25,640 bases of DNA, taken from positions 1 to 25,640 of the forward strand of contig CAILWD010000324.1 of NCBI GenBank assembly GCA_903837815.1. Direction: 5' to 3'. Origin of the DNA: an uncultured Chloroflexota bacterium (GTDB lineage: Bacteria > Chloroflexota > Anaerolineae > Anaerolineales > Villigracilaceae). The position numbers and the translations under genes are program-made. A model generated the notes under the pieces. It made no database searches and was not told the origin of the DNA. It saw only the letters and a list, made by a program, of their open reading frames with translations. Positions 1 to 9,011 of this stretch are shown here, piece after piece; the stretch's first letter is position 1, and every line of letters starts with the position of its first letter.

Positions 1-430
<430 letters not shown>

Positions 431-432
431 AC

Positions 433-540
433 TATAATTTGGGTATCTGTGAGATTCTCCTGTTGACGGCAGATTTACCCGAATCTCATGGGGTTTTGAC
501 ATCTTTCATCTCGATGTAGTAACTTGGGTTAATTACCCAA
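433..540 (+). promoter_or_regulatory. Promoter and hairpin-rich leader of the threonine dehydratase gene
   Basis: A TATAAT box at 433-438 would start a leader of about 107 bases before the ATG at 552. The leader has inverted repeats whose arms interleave: 441-449 with 470-480 (two-base bulge), and GAGATTC 451-457 with GAATCTC 481-487. A third hairpin (TTGGGT 524-529, ACCCAA 535-540) ends just before the ribosome binding site AAGGAG (541-546). A second possible -35 (TTGACA, 496-501) lies upstream of that last repeat but has only weak -10 candidates. The hairpin could act as an operator or as an RNA element near the binding site. Regulation is inferred from geometry only. Confidence 0.4.
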
Positions 541-551
541 AAGGAGCGCCC

Positions 552-1493
552 ATGACACCCACCCTCGCCGATATCCGCGCCGCAGCGGAACGTATTAAAC
601 CCTATGCCCATCGCACGCCCGTTTTGACCTGTGAAAGCCTGAACCAAAAAGTAGGAGCGCGAGTCTTTCTCAAATGCGAGAACCTGCAAAAAGTGGGCGC
701 GTTCAAATTTCGCGGCGCGTGCAACGCCGTTTACTCGCTGACGAATGAGGAAGCCGCGCGCGGAGTCTGCACTCACTCATCGGGCAATCATGCACAGGCG
801 CTGGCGCTGGCGGCAAAAATACGCGGCATCCCCGCCTACATCGTCATGCCAAACAACGCGCCATCGGTGAAGAAAAATGCGGTGGCAGGTTACGGCGGAC
901 GCATCACCTTCTGTGAGCCGACTCTCGAAGCGAGGGAAAGCACGCTGGATAGAATCAGGTTGGAGACCGGCGCGACGCTGGTGCATCCCTATAACGATGA
1001 GCGCGTCGTCGCCGGGCAGGGCACTGCGGCGCTCGAACTGCTGGAGGACATCCCCGACCTGGATGTGGTCATCGCCCCCGTCGGCGGCGGCGGGCTTTTG
1101 AGCGGCACAGCCATCGCGGCGACGGAACTCAAGAAGGGCATCCGCGTGATTGCCGGCGAACCAGAAATGGCAGACGATGCCTTTCGCTCGATGCGCGAGG
1201 GAGTCATCGTTCCATCGATCAACCCGAAGACAATTGCCGATGGGTTGCTCACCTCTCTCGGCACGCTGACGTTTCCCATCATCCAAAAGCAGGTCGAGCA
1301 AATCGTCACCGTGAGCGAGGCGGGAATCGTAGAAACGATGAAATACGTCTGGGAACGCGCCAAAATCGTCATCGAGCCATCTTCGGCGGTGGCGGTGGGC
1401 GTGTTGTGGGAAAAGAAAATCGACTTAGGCGGCCTCAGAGTCGGCGTCATCCTCAGCGGCGGAAACGTGGATTTGGAAAAACTGCCCTGGTAA
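552..1493 (+). CDS. Threonine/serine dehydratase (PLP fold type II, no ACT domain)
   Basis: Probably a pyridoxal-phosphate enzyme that deaminates L-threonine to 2-oxobutanoate or serine to pyruvate; serine racemase is a close alternative in the same family. In the 313 residues, the Schiff-base lysine is K52 in FKFRGA, SSGNH at 76-80 is the substrate-binding loop, the Gly-rich phosphate cup is at 178-181, and SGGN at 302-305 contacts the cofactor ring. It ends right after the catalytic domain, so it lacks the C-terminal ACT domain of feedback-controlled biosynthetic IlvA; this points to a catabolic or racemase-type role. The ATG has AAGGAG five bases upstream. It stands alone, behind a structured leader. 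The family is clear; the exact substrate is not. Confidence 0.92.
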   Translation: MTPTLADIRAAAERIKPYAHRTPVLTCESLNQKVGARVFLKCENLQKVGAFKFRGACNAVYSLTNEEAARGVCTHSSGNHAQALALAAKIRGIPAYIVMPNNAPSVKKNAVAGYGGRITFCEPTLEARESTLDRIRLETGATLVHPYNDERVVAGQGTAALELLEDIPDLDVVIAPVGGGGLLSGTAIAATELKKGIRVIAGEPEMADDAFRSMREGVIVPSINPKTIADGLLTSLGTLTFPIIQKQVEQIVTVSEAGIVETMKYVWERAKIVIEPSSAVAVGVLWEKKIDLGGLRVGVILSGGNVDLEKLPW

Positions 1494-1504
1494 CAGGAAA
1501 TGAT

Positions 1505-1536
1505 TTCAACCTGCCCTTTATTTGGGGTTGAAGGGC
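1505..1536 (+). other. Competing hairpins downstream of the dehydratase gene
   Basis: TTCAACC (1505-1511) can pair with GGTTGAA (1526-1532), and GCCCTT (1513-1518) with AAGGGC (1531-1536); the two pairings exclude each other. No T-run follows, so this is a poor intrinsic terminator. It may simply be a 3' end structure. Confidence 0.25.
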
Positions 1537-1570
1537 GCCAGTATTTAATGCCAATGCTTTAATTTATCGG

Positions 1571-1599
1571 TTGACTCGACCCGCAAATCCAACTAGTAT
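1571..1599 (+). promoter_or_regulatory. Sigma-70-type promoter of the diguanylate cyclase gene
   Basis: TTGACT at 1571-1576 and TAGTAT at 1594-1599 are separated by exactly 17 bases. Five bases after the -10 box lies ATG GGA GGA, which opens a 12-codon frame (1605-1643, MGGFQAALPPNL then TAA). The main gene starts at 1696 with its own Shine-Dalgarno. The transcript would thus begin at or near a tiny upstream reading frame. Confidence 0.6.
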
Positions 1600-1695
1600 T
1601 AAGCATGGGAGGATTTCAAGCCGCCTTGCCACCCAATTTATAAACAGTGGACGGTATTAGTTTGTTGGAGATATCAGGCTCGTGAGGAGTGTTCG

Positions 1696-4392
1696 ATGGC
1701 GCAAAAAGCTTCTGCCAAGCAAGGAAAGGAACATAAAAGTGGAGAAGAAGTTGTACCAGAGAAAGACCGCCGGCAACCGAAACAGAAGCGGGCGCAATCG
1801 CTGGAAAGTATGTTGACAACCGAAAGATACTTGAATATCGCCGCTGAAATCATCGTTGCCCTCGACGTTGAGGGCAACATCAGGTACTTGAATGAAAGCG
1901 GCTACCGCCTGCTTGGGTACACAGGCGGGTTGGTCGGAAAAAACTGGTTCGATACCTGCCTACCCGAAGATGAAAGGGAGGATGTGCGCCGCTTTTTTGG
2001 ATTGCTAAAAAACGAAAGAGCGCCAGAGTTGGATACTCGTGAAAATTTTATCGTCACCCGGGGTGGAGAAAAAAGGGCCGTTTTATGGCACAACACAATT
2101 TTAAGCGACCCGCATGGCTGTTTTTTAGGAACCCTGAGTTCGGGCGAAGATATCACCGAACGCATCGAGATGGAAAAGTCCCTGCGGATTGCCCTTGCCA
2201 AATACAAGATCCTGTTCGAGTGCTTTCCGCTGGGGATCACCATTGCGGATAAAGAGGGAAATATCATGGAAACCAATTCCATCGCCGAAAAACTTCTCTC
2301 CGTGCCGCGGGAGGAACATGTCAAACGAGACATCGACGGAAAGGAGTGGCGTATCATTCGCCCGGATGGAACCCCCATGCCGGCAGAAGAGTATGCCAGT
2401 GTGCGGGCGTTACAAGAAAACCGGCTGGTTGAAAATGCAGAAATGGGCATCGTCAAGCCCGATTTCTCCGTCACCTGGATCAGCGTGAATGCCTCGCCGT
2501 TGGAAGGTTATGGAGTCGTCGTCACCTATGGAGATATCAGCGAGCGCAAACGAACGGAGAATCTTTTACAGGCGCGGGTGCGGATCGGTCAATTTGCCGA
2601 AACGCACACCCTGCATGAACTATTGCAAAAGACCCTGGATGAGGCTGAGACATTGACCAACAGCCAGATTGGTTTTGCCCATTTCCTCCAAAAGGATCAG
2701 AAAACGCTTGAATTGCAGACCTGGTCTACCAACACCCTGAAAAACATATGTACCGCCGAAGGCAAGGGACAGCACTATTCAGTGGATCAGGCAGGAGCAT
2801 GGGTGGAATGTGTCTCCGCCGGCAAGCCGGTCATCCACAACGATTACGCGGGGCTCCCCGCTTCGCGTCGCAAGGGATTGCCGCCCGGCCACGCGCCTAT
2901 CGTCCGCGAGTTGGTTGTCCCCGTCATTCGCAGCAATTTGATTGTTTCCATTTTTGGGGTGGGCAACAAACCGGCAGACTATACCGAACAGGATGTGAAA
3001 ACGGTTCTGGAACTTGCAAATCTTAACTGGGACATCATCCAGAGCAAGCGGGCAGAGGAGGCGCTCAAGGATTCGGAAAGAAAATACCGCATGTTGCATG
3101 AAAGCATGATGGATGGGTTCGTCAGGGTGGGAATAGACGGACAGATCATTGAACATAACCATGTCTACGCAGAGATGCTGGGATATTCCGAGGCGGAACT
3201 GCCCGCATTGACCCACATGGATATCACGCCCCAGAAATGGCATGAATTCGAACATCAGATCGTGCAAAACCAGGTCCTGACACAGGGCTACTCCCAAATC
3301 TATGAAAAGGAATATCGAAGAAAAGATGGCAGCATTTTTCCGGTGGAACTGCGCGCCAGTTTACTGTGCAATGAACACTTGGAGCCAACCGGGATATGGG
3401 CCATCGTAAGAGACATCAGCGCGCGCAAACAGGCGGAAGAAACTCTGCGCGAGAGCGAGTGGCGCAACCGGGTCGTTTCAGAATTGACCACCGATTATAT
3501 TTTCGTCGCGGATGTCGAACACAGCAAAGTCATCAAACTGAAGTGGGCATCGGAAAACATGGCCCGCATCACAGGGCAGAAACTTCAAGACGCTGCAACG
3601 TCTGATTTCTGGGGAAAAATCATCCACCCGGATGACAACGGACGTTTCTTCGGATTCATAAATGAAATCATATCCACCGCAAAAGCCGGTGAACTGGAAT
3701 GCAGGGCTTTCCACGAGAACGATAAGGAAAGGTGGATACGCGTATTCGCGTGGCCCCAGGCCGGGGAGGGAGACAAGGTCATGACCATCATCGGCGCAAT
3801 CGACGATATTACCGAACGCAAACTTGCACAAGAAGCGCTCGAAAACGCGAATGCGGAATTGAAGGCTGCGCTGGAACGCGAAAAACAACTGTCGCAAACC
3901 GATATGTTAACCGGCGTCTGCAACCGCCGTAAACTATATGAACTCATTGCGCGAGAGTTCGAAATCGCCGTCCGCTATCGCCAGCCGCTTTCCGTAATGA
4001 TGTTCGATCTCGATCGTTTCAAGGAAGTCAACGATACCTTCGGCCACCTTCTAGGCGATCAGATGCTGGTCTGTGTAACGAAAGCCGCCTGCGCCGAACT
4101 GCGGTCTGCCGACGCCATCGGACGCTACGGCGGCGAGGAGTTTATCATCCTGCTGCCGATGACGGGAGCGCGACAGGCATTTTCACTGGCAGAACGCATC
4201 CGCAAGAATGTCGCAAAAATCTGCCTGCCAACCCCGGTTGGCGACGCATCTGTTACGCTCAGCATTGGGATCGTGGAAATGAAACAAGGGTTGGAACAGG
4301 ACAAGTCGGTGGATGATCTGATCCGCCGCGCAGATCAGGCAATGTACGCCGCAAAACAAAGCGGGCGAAATTGCGCCGTCATCTCAAAATAA
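1696..4392 (+). CDS. PAS-PAS-GAF-PAS-PAS-GGDEF diguanylate cyclase
   Basis: Makes cyclic di-GMP from two GTP. The 898 residues show no membrane segment, so it should sense cytosolic signals. Order: PAS about 45-155, PAS about 165-285, a GAF domain about 290-455 of the type with HNDYAGLP and VGNK, PAS about 465-580, PAS about 595-705, a short coiled coil, then GGDEF about 735-898. The active-site loop reads GGEEF at 812-816. The inhibitory site RxxD is present as RSAD at 803-806, five residues before it, so product inhibition is expected. There is no EAL domain. The ATG at 1696 has GAGGAG six bases upstream. It precedes the hybrid kinase and the HD-GYP regulator on the same strand but is separated from them by a repeat-bearing gap. 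Confidence 0.94.
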   Translation: MAQKASAKQGKEHKSGEEVVPEKDRRQPKQKRAQSLESMLTTERYLNIAAEIIVALDVEGNIRYLNESGYRLLGYTGGLVGKNWFDTCLPEDEREDVRRFFGLLKNERAPELDTRENFIVTRGGEKRAVLWHNTILSDPHGCFLGTLSSGEDITERIEMEKSLRIALAKYKILFECFPLGITIADKEGNIMETNSIAEKLLSVPREEHVKRDIDGKEWRIIRPDGTPMPAEEYASVRALQENRLVENAEMGIVKPDFSVTWISVNASPLEGYGVVVTYGDISERKRTENLLQARVRIGQFAETHTLHELLQKTLDEAETLTNSQIGFAHFLQKDQKTLELQTWSTNTLKNICTAEGKGQHYSVDQAGAWVECVSAGKPVIHNDYAGLPASRRKGLPPGHAPIVRELVVPVIRSNLIVSIFGVGNKPADYTEQDVKTVLELANLNWDIIQSKRAEEALKDSERKYRMLHESMMDGFVRVGIDGQIIEHNHVYAEMLGYSEAELPALTHMDITPQKWHEFEHQIVQNQVLTQGYSQIYEKEYRRKDGSIFPVELRASLLCNEHLEPTGIWAIVRDISARKQAEETLRESEWRNRVVSELTTDYIFVADVEHSKVIKLKWASENMARITGQKLQDAATSDFWGKIIHPDDNGRFFGFINEIISTAKAGELECRAFHENDKERWIRVFAWPQAGEGDKVMTIIGAIDDITERKLAQEALENANAELKAALEREKQLSQTDMLTGVCNRRKLYELIAREFEIAVRYRQPLSVMMFDLDRFKEVNDTFGHLLGDQMLVCVTKAACAELRSADAIGRYGGEEFIILLPMTGARQAFSLAERIRKNVAKICLPTPVGDASVTLSIGIVEMKQGLEQDKSVDDLIRRADQAMYAAKQSGRNCAVISK

Positions 4393-4424
4393 GGCAGGCT
4401 CTTTAGGATTTGCCGTGATTTGTA

Positions 4425-4500
4425 CACGGATTACACAGGTTACACGGAAGAGAACGGATTTTTTCAATAAAAAAATCCGTGTATGTCTGTGAAATCCGTG
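4425..4500. repeat. Palindromic intergenic repeat (CACGGATT family)
   Basis: Outer arms 4425-4438 and 4487-4500 pair over 14 positions with one mismatch (CACGGATT against AATCCGTG at the ends). Inside is a perfect 11-bp hairpin: ACGGATTTTTT at 4454-4464 and its complement at 4470-4480, with a CAATA loop. A further partial copy of the CACGGA motif lies at 4443-4448. The form is that of a dispersed REP- or MITE-like element. It sits between the cyclase and kinase genes and could form a large hairpin in any read-through transcript. Confidence 0.7.
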
Positions 4501-4610
4501 TTCGAAAGGTTTTAATCACGGGAACTCCCAGAGGCCAGAAGGCAATGTTCCACTTAATGCCGGGCTCAGGGGTAAAATAAAAAGGTTGCACCTGAAAGGA
4601 CTTATTTGCT

Positions 4611-7600
4611 ATGAACTGGCGAACCTGGTTTAGCGCTTTTCACCCTCGAACACAAACGTTGGATGCCTTGAAGGCAAGCGAGGAAAAATTCAGGCTGGCG
4701 TTCGATACCAGCCCCGATTCGATTGCCATCAACCGGGCAAAAGACGGTATGTTCGTTTCGGTCAACATGGGATTTGAGCGGATTTCAGGCTATAGCCGCG
4801 AGGACATCCTTGGCAAGACCTCGCTGGAATTCAATGTGTGGAAAAACCCTGAAGACCGGCAAAAAGTGGTCGAAACAGTGCTTGCCCAGGGAAGGTTGGA
4901 AAACTACGAAGCGGTTTTTCAAACCCGTCACGGCGAAATTCGCGGTTTGATGTCGGCTGCCCTGATCGAGTTGGATGGAGAACCGCATATTCTGAACATC
5001 GTCCACAATATTACCGAGCGCAAACAGGCGGAGGAGGCGTTGCAGAAAAGCCTGCACAGTCTGGAGGAAGCCGAAAGAATTTCACATTTGGGGCATTATG
5101 AAATCGACATGCAGATCGGGCAGGCGGTCTGGTCAGAAGAGGTGTTTCGGATATTTGGCATTGACCCGGCCCAAGGCGAGCCGTCCTTGAGGGAATTCTA
5201 CAAATTCGTCCATACGGAAGATGCAGCCGCGGTGAAAGAAATATTCACACGATCCATCACAAGGGGAACGCCGTTTGACTTGACCTACCGTATTCTGAGA
5301 AGTGATGGGCAAATCCGCTTTTTGCACAGCCGGGCAGAGGTGGCGACGAATGAGCAGGGGCAAGTTATAAAATTATTTGGCACGGTTCAGGATATCACCG
5401 ATCAAAGACAGGCGGAAAAGGAGTTGCAAAGCGCGCGTGAATTTTTACAGGGTGTGCAGGATTCACTCTCGGCACATATAGCCATTTTAGACCAGGAAGG
5501 CAATATCGTTCAAGTCAATCTGGCCTGGCGCAGTTTCGGTTACTATAATGGGTTGGCACACACCAACCATTGTATTGGCGAAAATTATCTTAAAGTCTGC
5601 GATTCGGCACAGGGTTTAGATTCAGAGGATGCTTTCCTTGCAGCAAAATTGATCCGCAAGGTTCTCAGTGGAGAAGAGACCGGGGCCTGGTTCGAATATT
5701 CCTGTCATTCGCCCAAGGATATGCGCTGGTTTGTTGCCCGCATCACCAGTTTCGAGAACGGTGGCAGGAAGTGGGTGGTGGTTTCCCATGAAGACATCAC
5801 GACGCGCAGAAAGGCGGAGGAGGGGCTGATACAGCGAATCGCCGAGTTGGAATTGCTCCACGAGAACAGCCTGGCATTGGCGCAGTCGCTTAATCCACAG
5901 GAAATCGCGCATAAGGTAATCGAATTGCTGGGCGAAAAACTCGATTGGCACCATAGCGCCATCCGCCTGGTCAACCCGCAGGATGACAGCCTGGAACTGG
6001 CGGCATTCGATGAACCCGGCCTGGCAGACGTAAACGGGGAGGGCATTTTCAGGGCGCGTTTGAGTAATTTCATTACCCACACTGGCGAGGGGCTGAGCGG
6101 ATGGGCGCTTCAACAGTCCAAGCCCTTGCGCATCGGAGATGTGACCAGCGACCCGCATTATGTGGCATCCTATCCGGGCATCCATTCGGGCATGTATGTC
6201 CCATTGAAATCAGGCGATCGCATCCTGGGAGTCATCAGCACCGAAAGCGAAAAACCAAACGCCTTCAGCGAAACGGATGAGCAGTTCATCGTCACTCTTG
6301 CAAACCAGGCGGCCATATCGCTCGAGAATGCCCGTCTCTACAGGGAAATCCGTATCCATGCAGAAGAGTTGGAACAACATGTGCGCGAACGCACTGCCGA
6401 AATCGAAGCCACACGGCAAAGGCTGGAACTGGCAGTAAAAACAGCCGGGCTCGGGATTTGGGAATGGAAAGCCGAAAGCGAAGAGGAAGTATGGGATGAC
6501 AGAATCTTCCTGCTTCATGGGTTTTCCAGGGAAAAAGATCCCCCAACTCTGGAAGTCTGGCGTAAATCGGTCCATCCCAACGACCTGCCGCAGATCGCAA
6601 AACAGTGGGAGCAAACCCTCAAGGAAAATAAACCATACAATCCCGAATATCGCGTTGTGCTGCCAGATGGCAATATCCGCCACATCAAAACCACATCGGT
6701 GATTATCCGCGATACGCAGGGAAAGCCTGTGCGGGCGCTTGGCGCCGACCAGGATATCACCCTGCACAAGCAAGCCGAGGAGGCACTTCTTCAAGCCAAT
6801 GCGGAAATGCAACGCAGTTTGCGCATGAAAACCGAATTTCTGGCAACCATGAGCCACGAACTCCGGACGCCGCTCAACGCCATTCTCGGCATATCCGAAA
6901 GCCTCGAAGAACAAATCTCGGGAAGCCTCAATGAAAAGCAGTTGAAGCATATCCACATCATCAACGAGAGCGGCCATCACCTGCTGGATTTGATCAACGA
7001 CATCCTCGACCTGTCCAAAGTCGAAGCTGGCAAACTGGAACTGGTCATCGAAACCGTTTCAGTGGAGAAGATTTGCTCCGCCAGCCTGCGCATGGTCAGG
7101 GAATTGGCGCAAAAAAAATCCTTGAATATCTCTTTCAAGGTGGATGAAAAATCGAAGTACATCTCCGGTGATGAGCGGCGCTTGAAACAAATCCTGGTAA
7201 ACCTGCTCAGCAACGCGGTCAAATTCACCCCGGCAGGCAGGGAAATTGGACTGGAAGTAAGCACCAACATGGAAGCACGCGAAATCAGGTTTACCGTCTG
7301 GGATCAGGGCATTGGGATTGGAGACGAGGATCAGAAACACCTTTTCAAGCCTTTTGTCCAACTGAAATCGGGGCTTGCGCGGGAATATACCGGCAGCGGT
7401 CTGGGGCTGGCGCTGGTCGCCCAAATGGTGCGCCTGCACGGTGGCCACATCACCCTGAACAGCAAACTGAACTATGGCAGCCGTTTCACGGTTACCCTGC
7501 CATGGTCTGCGCCAACTACAGGGCGGTTACTGACCATCGACCCAGTAATGCCGCAAGCCGCACAGGACGTTTCCAGCGGAACGAAAATTCTCATTGTCGA

Positions 7601-7949
7601 AGACACCGAAGTGGTGGCGCAGCTCATCAGCGAGTACCTGCAACACAGAGGCTATCAGACACGCACCGCCGGTAACGGCAGGGAAGGTGTTTTGAAGGCA
7701 AAACAGGAACATCCGCAAATCATCCTCATGGACGTGATGATGCCCGAAATGAATGGACTGGAAGCTACGCAGGCGCTCCGCGCCGACCCATCCACGCAGG
7801 ACATCATTATCGTTGGCCTGACTGCCCTCGCCATGCCTGCCGACCGCGAACAATGCATCCAGGCGGGGATGAATGACCACATCAGCAAGCCAATCGAAAT
7901 GCCGGAACTGATAAAAGTCATAGAACGCCACTTGCAGCACAGCAGCTAA
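4611..7949 (+). CDS. Soluble hybrid sensor histidine kinase (PAS x3-GAF-PAS-HisKA-HATPase-REC)
   Basis: A 1112-residue cytosolic sensor kinase with no membrane segments. Order: PAS about 20-135, PAS about 148-270, PAS about 278-400, GAF about 410-585, a short coiled coil, PAS about 612-730, HisKA, ATPase, receiver. The phospho-accepting residue is H749 in MSHELRTPLNAI. The ATPase has its N box (NLLSNAVKF) and G boxes (DQGIGIG, GSGLGLAL). The C-terminal receiver has acidic residues E997/D998, phospho-acceptor D1041 (MDVMMPEMNG) and K1093. There is no HPt domain, so onward transfer needs a separate HPt protein or goes to the next gene. AAAGGA at 4595-4600 precedes the ATG, and TAAAAT at 4573-4578 is a candidate -10. 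The stop is 29 bases before the REC-HD-GYP gene, which suggests one operon. Confidence 0.95.
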   Translation: MNWRTWFSAFHPRTQTLDALKASEEKFRLAFDTSPDSIAINRAKDGMFVSVNMGFERISGYSREDILGKTSLEFNVWKNPEDRQKVVETVLAQGRLENYEAVFQTRHGEIRGLMSAALIELDGEPHILNIVHNITERKQAEEALQKSLHSLEEAERISHLGHYEIDMQIGQAVWSEEVFRIFGIDPAQGEPSLREFYKFVHTEDAAAVKEIFTRSITRGTPFDLTYRILRSDGQIRFLHSRAEVATNEQGQVIKLFGTVQDITDQRQAEKELQSAREFLQGVQDSLSAHIAILDQEGNIVQVNLAWRSFGYYNGLAHTNHCIGENYLKVCDSAQGLDSEDAFLAAKLIRKVLSGEETGAWFEYSCHSPKDMRWFVARITSFENGGRKWVVVSHEDITTRRKAEEGLIQRIAELELLHENSLALAQSLNPQEIAHKVIELLGEKLDWHHSAIRLVNPQDDSLELAAFDEPGLADVNGEGIFRARLSNFITHTGEGLSGWALQQSKPLRIGDVTSDPHYVASYPGIHSGMYVPLKSGDRILGVISTESEKPNAFSETDEQFIVTLANQAAISLENARLYREIRIHAEELEQHVRERTAEIEATRQRLELAVKTAGLGIWEWKAESEEEVWDDRIFLLHGFSREKDPPTLEVWRKSVHPNDLPQIAKQWEQTLKENKPYNPEYRVVLPDGNIRHIKTTSVIIRDTQGKPVRALGADQDITLHKQAEEALLQANAEMQRSLRMKTEFLATMSHELRTPLNAILGISESLEEQISGSLNEKQLKHIHIINESGHHLLDLINDILDLSKVEAGKLELVIETVSVEKICSASLRMVRELAQKKSLNISFKVDEKSKYISGDERRLKQILVNLLSNAVKFTPAGREIGLEVSTNMEAREIRFTVWDQGIGIGDEDQKHLFKPFVQLKSGLAREYTGSGLGLALVAQMVRLHGGHITLNSKLNYGSRFTVTLPWSAPTTGRLLTIDPVMPQAAQDVSSGTKILIVEDTEVVAQLISEYLQHRGYQTRTAGNGREGVLKAKQEHPQIILMDVMMPEMNGLEATQALRADPSTQDIIIVGLTALAMPADREQCIQAGMNDHISKPIEMPELIKVIERHLQHSS

Positions 7950-7978
7950 AAATGATTCCAGCCTAAAGGAGATGTTCC

Positions 7979-8959
7979 ATGACCAGCACAATCTTGATTG
8001 TGGATGATGATTTAGCGGGCAGGCAAACGCTTGAAGCCGTTTTGGATGGGCAGGGCTATCGACTCGAATTGGCCGAGAACGGTTTTCAGGCGATTGAAAT
8101 GGCGCGGAAACTGTTGCCGGATGTGATCCTGTTGGACGTGATGATGCCCGGCATGGACGGGTTCGAAGTCTGCCAGCGAATTCGCAGCGAGCCTATTTTG
8201 GCTGAAATCCCCATCATCATGCTCACCGCATTGGACGATAGAAAATCCCTGCTCGATGGCTTGGAATCAGGCGCAGACGATTACATCACCAAGCCCTACG
8301 ACCGCCATGAATTGCGCGCCCGCCTCACTGGGATCACACGCCTGAACCGTTACCGAAAACTGCTTGATGAACGCATCGACCTCGAACAGGCGCACCTGCA
8401 ATTGCTTGCCGCCTACGATGCCACCATCGAAGGCTGGTCCCGCGCCATGGATTTGCGAGACAAGGAAACTGAAGGTCACACCCGGCGGGTAACCGCGCTT
8501 TTTGAAAAACTCGCCAGAATGGCAGGAATAAGTGACGAGGAAATAATCCATGTACGGCGCGGCGCCCTGCTGCATGATATTGGCAAACTCGGCATCCCGG
8601 ATAGCATCCTTCTCAAATCCGATAAACTAACGGAAGAAGAATGGACAATCATGCGCCAGCATCCACAATTCGCCTACGACATGATCTTCCCCATCGAGTA
8701 CCTGCGTTCTTCGCTGGATATCCCCTATTGCCACCATGAAAAATGGGATGGCACGGGTTATCCGCGTGGATTGAAAGGAAAGGAGATTCCGCTTGCCGCG
8801 CGTGTCTTTGCGATTATCGATGTCTGGGATGCGATTACTTCAGATCGTCCCTATCGACCAGCCTGGGACAAAGAGAAGGCTTTCAAATACATCAACGAAG
8901 AATCAGGGAAACATTTCGACCCTAACATCGTGGAATTCTTCAACAAGTTGATACACTGA
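7979..8959 (+). CDS. REC-HD-GYP response regulator (c-di-GMP phosphodiesterase, RpfG type)
   Basis: A 326-residue two-domain regulator. The receiver (about 1-120) has the acidic cluster D9-D11, phospho-acceptor D53 in LLDVMMPGMDG, and the lysine of ITKPYD. The HD-GYP domain (about 150-326) has the catalytic pair H199-D200 in LLHDIGKLGIP, then HHE at 252-254 and GYP at 260-262 in HHEKWDGTGYP. All metal-binding and signature residues I can check are present, so it should be an active hydrolase of cyclic di-GMP. AAAGGAG at 7965-7971 gives a strong binding site. It directly follows the hybrid kinase, its probable partner, and is likely to oppose the GGDEF protein encoded upstream. Confidence 0.94.
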   Translation: MTSTILIVDDDLAGRQTLEAVLDGQGYRLELAENGFQAIEMARKLLPDVILLDVMMPGMDGFEVCQRIRSEPILAEIPIIMLTALDDRKSLLDGLESGADDYITKPYDRHELRARLTGITRLNRYRKLLDERIDLEQAHLQLLAAYDATIEGWSRAMDLRDKETEGHTRRVTALFEKLARMAGISDEEIIHVRRGALLHDIGKLGIPDSILLKSDKLTEEEWTIMRQHPQFAYDMIFPIEYLRSSLDIPYCHHEKWDGTGYPRGLKGKEIPLAARVFAIIDVWDAITSDRPYRPAWDKEKAFKYINEESGKHFDPNIVEFFNKLIH

Positions 8960-8969
8960 CCCCGCCTTT

Positions 8970-9011
8970 GGCAACAAAAAAACCCATCATGTGACGGGTT
9001 TTTTTGTTGCC
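8970..9011. terminator. Bidirectional intrinsic terminator between convergent genes
   Basis: Arms 8970-8985 and 8996-9011 form a perfect 16-bp stem around a 10-base loop. Each arm holds a run of seven A or T, so either strand gives a stem with a U-rich side. It serves the HD-GYP operon from the left and the leftward acyltransferase gene from the right. The last codons and stop codon of the leftward gene (stop at 8987-8989) lie inside this element. Confidence 0.9.

Noticed and set aside
777..1301. A 174-codon leftward frame opposite the dehydratase gene
   Set aside because: The opposite strand encodes all catalytic motifs of the dehydratase; the antisense product is low-complexity Arg/Gly text.
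6210..6980. A 256-codon leftward open frame inside the hybrid kinase gene
   Set aside because: It is opposite a PAS/HisKA region with clear motifs, its product is rich in Phe, Gly and Pro without a domain, and it has no promoter or binding site. It is a shadow of the real gene.
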